This document shows positions 1 to 5,122 of a stretch of 8,904 nt of DNA, piece after piece. The translations under genes were made by a program, and so were the position numbers. The stretch comes from 66-474 sp040255405 (GTDB lineage Bacteria > Pseudomonadota > Gammaproteobacteria > Xanthomonadales > Rhodanobacteraceae). The first letter of the stretch is position 1, and each line of letters begins with the position of its first letter. The DNA lies in contig JBDZUX010000063.1 of the NCBI GenBank assembly GCA_040255405.1, positions 1 through 8,904 on the forward strand, given 5' to 3'. The notes under the pieces were generated by a model. That model did no database searches and was not told the origin of the DNA. It saw only the letters and a list, made by a program, of their open reading frames with translations.

Positions 1-720
1 CTGACGGCGAAGGAACGCACGATCCACGAACATGGCCTGGTTTCCGTGCTGCGCCAGTTGCACGATGAACTCGACGCCGCGGTGCTGGACGCCTACGGCT
101 GGTCCGATCTGCTGCCGCTGCTGCAGGTTGCGCACAACCCGTCTGTTCACCCCGAGCGTAGCGCCGAAGGCGCGAAGTCGAAGGGCACGCCGGACGCTTC
201 GACTACGATTGCTGCGCAAGCTACGCTCAGCGCGAACGGCAAATCAAACCCATCCCCACCCAACCCTCCCCTTGAAGGGGAGGGCTTGAGAGTGCTTTCG
301 CGCGACGATGCCAAGCGCGCCTTTGACGAAGCGATCCTGGAACGCCTGGTTGCGTTGAATGCCGAACGCGCGGCAGAAGAAGCGCGCGGCCTCGTGCGCT
401 GGCTGCGTCCGGAGTTCCAGCATCCGGAAACCGAAGCCGCGCCCGCGCAGGCCGAAATCGAAACCGGTGCGGAAGCAATTACCGATTTAGCCGCTACGAG
501 CGCCGCCAAGCCGCAAGCGTGGCCAAGCGACGCGATCGCGCAGGTGCGCGCGGTGGCCGATGCGCTGACAGCGAGTGCCGCGCCGTTGTCGGTGGACGAC
601 ATCACCGCGCGTTTCAAGGCGCGCGGACCTTGGAAGAAACGCGTGCCGGCGCTGCTGGACATGCTGGTCGCGCTGGGACGCGCGCACGAAGACGACGGCC
701 GTTACCGGGCGATTCCGTAG
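1..720 (+). CDS. Class I SAM-dependent DNA methyltransferase (Type IIG/MmeI-YeeA-like), C-terminal part
   Basis: The frame is open from the first base, so the gene starts outside the window and only its last 239 residues are visible. The catalytic methyltransferase motifs would lie upstream and cannot be checked. Recognition rests on the tail: a stretch with LDAAVLDAYGW near residues 25-35, then the helical segment AILERLVALNAERAAEEA followed by RGLVRWLRPEFQ, and a final helical domain of about 75 residues resembling a winged helix. From memory, these are typical of the C-terminus of large single-chain DNA adenine methyltransferases of the MmeI/YeeA type. Between the AYGW block and the AILERL block lie about 50 residues (roughly 47-97) that are low in complexity and are encoded by two palindromic repeats. 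The gene ends with TAG at 718-720, just before a hairpin. The family call is moderately sure. Whether the enzyme is active, or has restriction activity, cannot be told from this part. Confidence 0.65.
   Translation: MTAKERTIHEHGLVSVLRQLHDELDAAVLDAYGWSDLLPLLQVAHNPSVHPERSAEGAKSKGTPDASTTIAAQATLSANGKSNPSPPNPPLEGEGLRVLSRDDAKRAFDEAILERLVALNAERAAEEARGLVRWLRPEFQHPETEAAPAQAEIETGAEAITDLAATSAAKPQAWPSDAIAQVRAVADALTASAAPLSVDDITARFKARGPWKKRVPALLDMLVALGRAHEDDGRYRAIP
145..237. repeat. Imperfect palindromic repeat inside the methyltransferase gene
   Basis: The outer arms are GTTC (145-148) plus GAGCGTAGC (154-162), matched by GCTACGCTC (220-228) plus GAAC (234-237), with 5 nt between the two blocks on each side. 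Inner arms are AGTCGAAG (176-183) and CTTCGACT (197-204). It resembles the GAGCGTAGC...GTCGAAG intergenic repeats I know from Lysobacterales and other proteobacteria (from memory). Here it lies in a coding frame and is translated without a stop. Confidence 0.75.
264..284. repeat. GC-rich perfect palindrome, second repeat in the methyltransferase gene
   Basis: CCCTCCCCTT (264-273) and AAGGGGAGGG (275-284) are perfect 10-bp arms around one G. The preceding C/A-rich stretch (250-263) belongs to the same element type, usually found between genes in this order (from memory). It encodes a proline-rich stretch ending in PPLEGEG within the methyltransferase frame. Confidence 0.75.
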
Positions 721-730
721 GCCCGGAAAC

Positions 731-758
731 AGACAATCCCCGTTGCCGGGGATTGTCT
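731..758. terminator. Hairpin between convergent genes, possible bidirectional terminator
   Basis: A perfect 11-bp stem (AGACAATCCCC at 731-741, its complement at 748-758) surrounds a 6-nt loop. It starts 10 bp after the methyltransferase stop and ends 23 bp before the PEP-CTERM stop on the other strand. Position and symmetry suit a terminator for both genes, but neither side has a real T tract (GGGTTC on +, GTTTCC on -), so intrinsic termination may be weak. Confidence 0.6.
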
Positions 759-781
759 GGGTTCAACGTGAAGCCGGTGTT

Positions 782-1411
782 TCAGCAATAGCGCCGCCGC
801 AGTCCGGCGAACAAGCCGACCAGCAGCGCACCGAAGCCGAACATGCCCAGTGCCGCCGGCTCGGGAACAGGCACCGACCCACCGAATTCCGAGTAGTGGC
901 TCAACCCCGAGCCCGTTCCGTTGGTCTGGGTGAAGAACAGATCCAGCGAGCCGCCGCTGAGGTTGTGGAACAAGGCATTGTCCGGGCTCCGGCCGATCTT
1001 GATGAGGAAGTACTCCGCCGACGTGGAGAACTCGAGACTGCCAGCACCGCCTCCGTCCGTCTTCGTAAAGGTGCTGAAGTTTTCACCCGTGGCGGCATTG
1101 ACGAAAGCCAACTCGGTGGCGTCACCCTGGTTGGCCAACGCGAACAGACTGCCAAGGAGTGGATCCGTCTCATCGAAGGTGTACGGCGAGGGGCCGCTGG
1201 CGAGCACCCCGAGCAGGCCGGCGCAGTCTCCGGTTGCGCTGCCACATCCGAGCGTAAACCGCAGGGTATCTTGCGTACTGGCGTCGTTGTAGACCGACAC
1301 CGGGGTTGCATTCGCCAGCGGCGCGGCGAACACCCCCGCAATCCCCACGATGACAGCGGCCATACCTAGCCTGATTTTGGTGTCCGACAATAGAGTCCGT
1401 AGCGAGCGCAT
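782..1411 (-). CDS. Exported PEP-CTERM sorting-domain protein
   Basis: The 209-residue protein has an N-terminal signal peptide: basic start, hydrophobic core at about 17-30, likely cleavage after ANA at 35. The C-terminus is a classic PEP-CTERM signal: V-P-E-P at 182-185, a hydrophobic helix to about 204, then Arg-Arg-Arg at 205-207 and a short YC end. In this family the tail is recognised and cut by exosortase (XrtA/EpsH) in the inner membrane, and the protein is delivered to the surface or extracellular matrix, often in exopolysaccharide-producing, floc-forming bacteria. The middle is rich in Gly, Ser, Thr and Asn, has a Cys pair (near residues 56 and 63), and matches no domain I recognise. 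ATG at 1411 was chosen because AGGAG lies 6 nt before it; the longer frame from 1471 would run through the promoter. No exosortase or polysaccharide gene is in the window, so the protein relies on distant loci. Confidence 0.92.
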   Translation of the reverse strand: MRSLRTLLSDTKIRLGMAAVIVGIAGVFAAPLANATPVSVYNDASTQDTLRFTLGCGSATGDCAGLLGVLASGPSPYTFDETDPLLGSLFALANQGDATELAFVNAATGENFSTFTKTDGGGAGSLEFSTSAEYFLIKIGRSPDNALFHNLSGGSLDLFFTQTNGTGSGLSHYSEFGGSVPVPEPAALGMFGFGALLVGLFAGLRRRYC

Positions 1412-1413
1412 TT

Positions 1414-1422
1414 CCTTCTCCT
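1414..1422 (-). promoter_or_regulatory. Ribosome binding site of the PEP-CTERM gene
   Basis: AGGAGAAGG on the minus strand places a strong Shine-Dalgarno core 6 nt before the ATG at 1411. It decides the start against the in-frame ATG 60 nt upstream. Confidence 0.85.
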
Positions 1423-1453
1423 GTAACGTCGCATTTGTCCTGTGACCCCCATA

Positions 1454-1470
1454 AAGCATATTGCATGCCA
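1454..1470 (-). promoter_or_regulatory. Sigma-54 (RpoN) -24/-12 promoter of the PEP-CTERM gene
   Basis: Minus strand reads TGGCATGCAATATGCTT. The consensus is TGGCACG-N4-TTGCW; here GG (1469-1468) and GC (1457-1456) have the obligatory spacing and only two core bases differ. Transcription would begin near 1444, giving a leader of about 33 nt that contains the strong RBS. PEP-CTERM genes are known to be controlled in several bacteria by RpoN with the PrsK/PrsR two-component system, which supports the assignment. Confidence 0.8.
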
Positions 1471-1473
1471 ATT

Positions 1474-1489
1474 AAACAACTTATTGTTT
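1474..1489. repeat. AT-rich inverted repeat beside the -24 element
   Basis: AAACAA (1474-1479) and TTGTTT (1484-1489) are perfect 6-bp arms around CTTA, 3 bp upstream of the sigma-54 -24 box in the direction of transcription. The stretch is the most AT-rich in the window. It could be a regulator site or an easily bent or melted stretch; no protein can be assigned. Confidence 0.45.
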
Positions 1490-1740
1490 CACAACGCTTT
1501 TATGATTGAATCGTCCTTGAGAAATCGGTGTTCTCGTAAACCCCCCCGACACCTGCATTCGCCGACGGCTGTCCGGGTGGCACGCTACCCCACGCTTTTT
1601 CAAGGATATGGCCCCTCCGGCCGCAAATCTTGAGGCGTAAGGTTTCGCGACACCTTTCTGCGACAGCGTCGCGATGCCCACGTCGAGCTGCCGCAAATCG
1701 AGGCATTCCAACAGTTTGCGACCGCTGAATACCGGATTGT
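1490..1740. other. Intergenic stretch without a gene
   Basis: I see no supportable gene here. The stretch lies between the divergent PEP-CTERM gene and the exported membrane protein gene, so it probably holds their upstream control sites. A small hairpin, GCGAC-AGC-GTCGC, sits at 1660-1672. Sigma-54 activators normally bind about 80-200 bp upstream of the start, which would be roughly 1525-1645, but I could not pick out a convincing paired site there. No riboswitch was recognised. Confidence 0.6.
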
Positions 1741-1756
1741 CCGTGACGCGTCACGG
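1741..1756. promoter_or_regulatory. Perfect 16-bp palindrome, possible operator
   Basis: CCGTGACGCGTCACGG equals its own reverse complement. It lies 69 bp before the ATG of the gene at 1825. If the -10-like TACGCT at 1787-1792 is used (start near 1799), the palindrome is centred at about -50, a position typical for a dimeric activator. The -35 region is poor, which also suits an activated promoter. The regulator is unknown. Confidence 0.5.
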
Positions 1757-1786
1757 CGCATCGCGATTTTCCGCCCGCGGCCCTGC

Positions 1787-1792
1787 TACGCT
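1787..1792 (+). promoter_or_regulatory. Weak -10-like element upstream of 1825
   Basis: TGC-TACGCT resembles an extended -10 box. No good -35 is found 16-18 bp upstream. It would give a leader of about 25 nt. Confidence 0.3.
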
Positions 1793-1824
1793 CGCCGCGA
1801 ACGGGCGGACCGGGGAGATCCGCG

Positions 1825-2619
1825 ATGCGAATCTGGGCAATGCTGGCGTGCATGGCCGCGGCCATGCTGGCGATTCCACCTGCACGCGCGGAAACCCGCG
1901 TGGAATTGCTGGGAACGTGGCCCGCGGGCGACACGGTGACACTGCACCGCAACCAGACCTTCTACGTGCACCTCGGCTACCGCAGCGACCAGCCGGTACG
2001 CATCTGGGTGCGGCCTTATTTCGAAGGCAAGCAGGTGAACGCCGGCAGCAATCCTTCACGGGTCCATCCGGCCGGCAGCGGCGAGGCGCTCGGCTGGTTC
2101 TTCCTGTCCGATCCGGGCGCCCAGGTGGACGAGCTGAAAGTCACCGCAGGGGATGGCTCCAACAACGGTACGCCGGTGGTCGCGACGTTTCCCGTCTCGG
2201 TCGCGAGTGACGATGCACCCGCCGACAGCGCGGCGCAACCCGCATGGCTGGCCTCGCTGCGTGCCGCCGACCAGGCCGCCCAACGCGCCGACTACGAAAA
2301 GACCGTGAACACACCCCCCAGCGGGGGCGACTTTGCCCTCTTCAACGGGTTCATGCTGGCGATGTTCGCGTTGGGCCTGATCGGCTTCGCCGGCCCGGTG
2401 TGGGGCCTGTGGCGCTGGCGTGGCGGCTGGCGAATGGCCGCGTTGCTGCCGGCCGCGGTCATGGCCTTCGTGGTGCTGCGTCTTTTCATCGACACCGCGC
2501 GCGATCCCACTTCCCACAACCTGTGGCCGTTCGAAATCCTGATGTGGGGCGGCTTGAGCTGCCTGTGGATGCTGGCGGTGGTGCTGGTGCGGAAGCTGTC
2601 GGGCGTCCAGCGCGCCTGA
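1825..2619 (+). CDS. Exported hypothetical protein with three C-terminal membrane helices
   Basis: I do not recognise this 264-residue protein. It has a signal peptide with likely cleavage after ARA (residue 22), an extracytoplasmic domain of about 100 residues (23-125) whose alternating beta pattern suggests an Ig-like fold, and an Ala-rich linker (about 127-160). Three predicted membrane helices follow at about 171-195, 203-223 and 236-256, with Arg-rich WRWRGGWR between the first two and a basic C-terminus. The likely arrangement is a periplasmic sensor or adaptor domain tethered to the inner membrane. The start is supported by GGGGAG at 1812-1817, 7 nt before the ATG. The gene appears monocistronic: it faces away from the PEP-CTERM gene and ends 12 bp before the stop of the convergent antiporter, with no clear intrinsic terminator between them. 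No enzyme motif is visible, so no function is claimed. Confidence 0.85.
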   Translation: MRIWAMLACMAAAMLAIPPARAETRVELLGTWPAGDTVTLHRNQTFYVHLGYRSDQPVRIWVRPYFEGKQVNAGSNPSRVHPAGSGEALGWFFLSDPGAQVDELKVTAGDGSNNGTPVVATFPVSVASDDAPADSAAQPAWLASLRAADQAAQRADYEKTVNTPPSGGDFALFNGFMLAMFALGLIGFAGPVWGLWRWRGGWRMAALLPAAVMAFVVLRLFIDTARDPTSHNLWPFEILMWGGLSCLWMLAVVLVRKLSGVQRA

Positions 2620-2631
2620 CCCACGCCGCGC

Positions 2632-4398
2632 TCAAGGCGGCGCGGACGGGTCGTGTTCCTGCTGCATCAGGTCACGCAACGCGGCCTGCATGCGCGCGTG
2701 CACGCGCACCAGCGAACCCCACAGGAACCACACGGTAAACGCACCGATCGCAAGCAAAGCCAGCAGCACCCCGCGCGGCGGCAGGATGCTGCTGCCCAGC
2801 GCGCTCACCAGCAGCGCCATGCCGGCCAGCGACGCCAGCGGCACGAGTTTCCCGAGCACCCGCCGAAGTCCGGCGGTGCGCACGCCGTGTACCTGTTCGC
2901 TGATGCCGAGTTCCGCCAGCAGCATGCCCAGCGCATCGGCCTTGCGATAAACCGCGATCAGCATCGGCAGCGACACGAACAGCGCGGCCGCCCAGATCAG
3001 CGAACGCCGCACGACGCGTGACAGCGGCATGTGCGGCCACCAGTGCGGCAACATCGCGCTCACGAAAGCGCCGATCGCGAACACCGCGCACACCAGCACC
3101 AGGTTCACCGCGATGTGCCACAGCAGCCGCCGCAGCATCCTGGCCAGCATCACGTCGCCCTGCGCGGACCCTGTGCCGTTGATCCATTCGTGGTAACCCG
3201 AGGCGAGCGAACGCACCGATGCAGGGGTCGCGCGCCGCAAGCCCGCGAGGATCAGCGGCTCCGCCCGCATCAGCAATGGCGACGCCAGCATGCACGCCAC
3301 CGCGGCCGTCACCGTGAGCGGGTACAGGAACTTTCCGACCGCGCCCGCGGCGATGCCGAGCGCGGCGATCACGAACGAGAATTCGCCGATCTGCGCCATC
3401 GTCAGGCCCGTCCGCAATGCCTCGCGCGCGCTGCGGCCCGCGCACACGAACGCGCCCACGCCGCACGCGAGCGTCTTGCCCACGATCACCACCAGGGCCA
3501 AGCCCAATGCCGGCCCGATCCACGGCAGCATCTGGATGGGATCGAGCAACAAGCCGATTGCGACGAAAAAGATCGCAGCGAACATGTCGCGCACCGGCCG
3601 CACCAGCCGCACGATGCGATCGGAACAGCGCGCGGGCGCCACCACCACGCCGGCCAGGAACGCGCCCAGCGCCACGCTGAAACCTTCCCACACCGCCAGC
3701 AGGCAGGCGCCGAAACAGATGCCGAGCGCGGTCACCAGCAGCGGCTCGTCGCGCCCGCGTTTGGCCAGCCAGTCGAGCAGATGCGGCAGCAGCAACAGCC
3801 CCAGCACCAGCGCCGCCGCGACGAACACCAGCATCCGCCACAACACCGTGAACGCGATGTCCGTGGTGTCGGCGCTCCCTGCGGCGATCGCGCTGAGCAC
3901 CGTGATCAGCACCACCGTCAGCACTTCTTCGGACACCAGCATCCCGATCATGCCGGTGACGAAAGGCTGCCCGCGCCAGCCCCGATCGCCGACCGTACGC
4001 AGCGCGATCATGGTGGACGAAAAACAGATCACGCCGCCGAGGAACAGCGACTCGCGCGGACTCATGCCGGCCAGGCGTCCGATCTCGATGCCGACCCACA
4101 GCATCAGCCCCGCTTCGACCAGGGCCGCCAGCATCACCCCGACACCCAGCGCCCGCAATTTGCGGAGGTTCGAGTCCAGCCCCAGCGTGAACATCAGCAG
4201 CACCACGCCGAGATTGGCGATCGACTGCATGGTGCGCTGGTCGGTCAGGAACCGCCACGGCATGTGCGGACCGATCAACACGCCCGCCACGATGTAGCCC
4301 AGCAGCACGGGCAACCGCAGCCGCGGGAATATCACCACCACCACGCCCGCCGCCAGCATCACGCAGGCGAGATCGCGGATGAACTGGATTTCGTGCAA
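2632..4398 (-). CDS. CPA2-family cation:proton antiporter (Kef-like core, no RCK domain)
   Basis: The 588-residue inner-membrane protein exchanges a monovalent cation, probably K+ or Na+, for protons. The antiporter core spans about residues 8-380: LLGYIVAGVLIGP (32-44), CFSSTMIAL (125-133), LGAFLAGVVVA (244-254), FFVAIGLLLDP (277-287) and AQIGEFSFV (335-343) all match the Kef/CPA2 pattern. After residue 390 there is no nucleotide-binding RCK (TrkA-N) domain as in KefB/KefC. Instead there are about four more membrane helices (near 426-450, 466-484, 518-536, 543-562) and an acidic tail. The TM5 ion-binding pair, Gln/Glu-Asp in relatives, is Glu157-Glu158 here. I chose the TTG start at 4398: GGGAGGG lies 5 nt before it, and the protein then begins in the family-like way (HEIQFIRDL). 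The longer frame from 4587 runs through a tRNA gene. Its promoter must lie in the 93 bp shared with the divergent tRNA operon. Confidence 0.9.
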   Translation of the reverse strand: MHEIQFIRDLACVMLAAGVVVVIFPRLRLPVLLGYIVAGVLIGPHMPWRFLTDQRTMQSIANLGVVLLMFTLGLDSNLRKLRALGVGVMLAALVEAGLMLWVGIEIGRLAGMSPRESLFLGGVICFSSTMIALRTVGDRGWRGQPFVTGMIGMLVSEEVLTVVLITVLSAIAAGSADTTDIAFTVLWRMLVFVAAALVLGLLLLPHLLDWLAKRGRDEPLLVTALGICFGACLLAVWEGFSVALGAFLAGVVVAPARCSDRIVRLVRPVRDMFAAIFFVAIGLLLDPIQMLPWIGPALGLALVVIVGKTLACGVGAFVCAGRSAREALRTGLTMAQIGEFSFVIAALGIAAGAVGKFLYPLTVTAAVACMLASPLLMRAEPLILAGLRRATPASVRSLASGYHEWINGTGSAQGDVMLARMLRRLLWHIAVNLVLVCAVFAIGAFVSAMLPHWWPHMPLSRVVRRSLIWAAALFVSLPMLIAVYRKADALGMLLAELGISEQVHGVRTAGLRRVLGKLVPLASLAGMALLVSALGSSILPPRGVLLALLAIGAFTVWFLWGSLVRVHARMQAALRDLMQQEHDPSAPP

Positions 4399-4446
4399 GA
4401 CATCCCTCCCGGTTGGTTTGCACGCAGCGATTTCCACGCAAAAAGC

Positions 4447-4475
4447 TTGACGCTGAAATCGCTCGCACCTATCCT
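4447..4475 (+). promoter_or_regulatory. Sigma-70-type promoter of the tRNA operon
   Basis: TTGACG (4447-4452) and TATCCT (4470-4475) are separated by exactly 17 bp. The start would be near 4482, about 10 nt before tRNA-Ala. A GC-rich discriminator (TGCGCG) follows the -10, as expected for stable-RNA promoters under stringent control. Confidence 0.75.
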
Positions 4476-4491
4476 TGCGCGTTCCCAGCGT

Positions 4492-4567
<76 letters not shown>

Positions 4568-4579
4568 AATCCCCACGCT

Positions 4580-4655
4580 GTCCCCATCGTCTAGAGGCCT
4601 AGGACACCACCCTTTCACGGTGGCGACCGGGGTTCGAATCCCCGTGGGGACGCCA
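4580..4655 (+). tRNA. tRNA-Glu (anticodon TTC)
   Basis: The 76-nt gene has acceptor stem GTCCCCA/TGGGGAC, anticodon stem CCACC/GGTGG with loop CTTTCAC (anticodon TTC), a perfect T stem, discriminator G and encoded CCA. It is co-oriented with tRNA-Ala and likely in the same transcript. Confidence 0.97.
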
Positions 4656-4745
4656 TGTTGTTGCCATGGCACGTCGTGATGCAAGTAAAATGTGTGGCTC
4701 GCAACATGCAACACGCCACACGCGAACGCAAATGTTCGCACAATC
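4656..4745. other. Spacer after tRNA-Glu with small hairpins
   Basis: No gene is seen. GTGTGGC (4692-4698) pairs with GCCACAC (4715-4721), and GCGAAC (4722-4727) with GTTCGC (4734-4739). The GCGAACG word recurs in the hairpin at 4781-4832. No T-tract terminator follows tRNA-Glu, so read-through to tRNA-Asp is plausible. Confidence 0.5.
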
Positions 4746-4780
4746 AAAACGGAACAATGCGGAGCGGTAGTTCAGCTGGT
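4746..4780 (+). pseudogene. Truncated duplicate of the tRNA-Asp 5' end with leader (repeat copy A)
   Basis: These 35 bp are identical to 4882-4916: 15 bp of leader and the first 20 nt of tRNA-Asp (4761-4780 here). The match stops inside the D loop, where the hairpin segment begins. With no anticodon or T arm it cannot make a tRNA. It is a remnant of a local duplication or insertion. Confidence 0.9.
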
Positions 4781-4832
4781 GGTTCCGCGAACGCTTGCGA
4801 ACGTCCAGTGGACGTTCGCGTGAAGCGGAACC
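4781..4832. repeat. Nested long hairpin between the tRNA-Asp fragment and the intact gene
   Basis: The outer arms GGTTCCGC (4781-4788) and GCGGAACC (4825-4832) enclose a second perfect stem, GCGAACGTC (4797-4805) with GACGTTCGC (4811-4819), around loop CAGTG. The 52-bp unit begins exactly where the tRNA copy breaks off. It resembles REP-type palindromic elements. A further 49 bp (4833-4881) of non-coding sequence contains the near-repeats CCATGGATGG and CCACGGATGG. Confidence 0.8.
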
Positions 4833-4881
4833 GGTGAGCCATGGATGGCGAACGGCAGTGCCACCACGGATGGTTCAGGTA

Positions 4882-4916
4882 AAAACGGAACAATGCGGAG
4901 CGGTAGTTCAGCTGGT
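4882..4916 (+). repeat. 35-bp direct repeat, copy B (tRNA-Asp leader and 5' end)
   Basis: Perfect match to 4746-4780, offset 136 bp. It covers the leader and the first 20 nt of the intact tRNA-Asp. Confidence 0.95.
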
Positions 4917-4973
4917 TAGAATGCTGGCCTGTCACGCCGGAGGTCGCGGGTTCGAGTCCCGTCCGCTCCGCCA
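4897..4973 (+). tRNA. tRNA-Asp (anticodon GTC)
   Basis: The 77-nt gene has acceptor stem GGAGCGG/CCGCTCC, D arm with GCTGGTTAGAATGC, anticodon stem CTGGC/GCCGG with loop CTGTCAC (anticodon GTC), T loop GGTTCGAGTCC, discriminator G and encoded CCA. It is the last gene of the cluster, 241 bp after tRNA-Glu because of the inserted or duplicated segment, and is followed by a strong terminator. Confidence 0.97.
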
Positions 4974-4993
4974 GTTCTGATGCACTTTTCCAG

Positions 4994-5015
4994 GCCCGCC
5001 ATGCGCGGGCTTTTT
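4994..5015 (+). terminator. Rho-independent terminator of the tRNA cluster
   Basis: GCCCGC (4994-4999) and GCGGGC (5005-5010) form a GC stem with a 5-nt loop, directly followed by TTTTT (5011-5015). It lies 20 bp after tRNA-Asp. Confidence 0.9.
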
Positions 5016-5088
5016 CGTGTGTCCGCAACCGGTTCACGAAACAACATGGACATGGCTTTGGTCATGGGCAAAAGTGCCGGACCTTGGG

Positions 5089-5094
5089 TACGAT
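5089..5094 (+). promoter_or_regulatory. Possible -10 box of the M3 peptidase gene
   Basis: TACGAT lies 28 bp before the ATG at 5123. No good -35 is present at the right distance (GGGCAA at 17 bp spacing), so this is tentative. Confidence 0.3.
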
Positions 5095-5122
5095 GGGGCT
5101 CCACTTCAACGAGCCTGCAACA

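Noticed and set aside
1412..1471. 20-residue N-terminal extension of the PEP-CTERM protein starting at 1471
   Set aside because: It would be translated from the sigma-54 promoter itself and ignores the strong RBS in front of 1411.
1500..1740. Possible c-di-GMP or other riboswitch upstream of 1825
   Set aside because: I could not match the conserved core nucleotides or helices of any known riboswitch class.
4746..4916. CRISPR-like repeat-spacer unit
   Set aside because: Only two copies, which are tRNA sequence, and the spacer is a hairpin; no cas gene is in the window.
4744..5037. Minus-strand frame with ERTGLEPATSGVTGQHSNQL
   Set aside because: Antisense of tRNA-Asp and its duplicate; a recurrent spurious protein type.
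5084..5122. 13-residue extension of Dcp
   Set aside because: It would place residues before a clean lipoprotein signal, and the likely -10 box overlaps this start.
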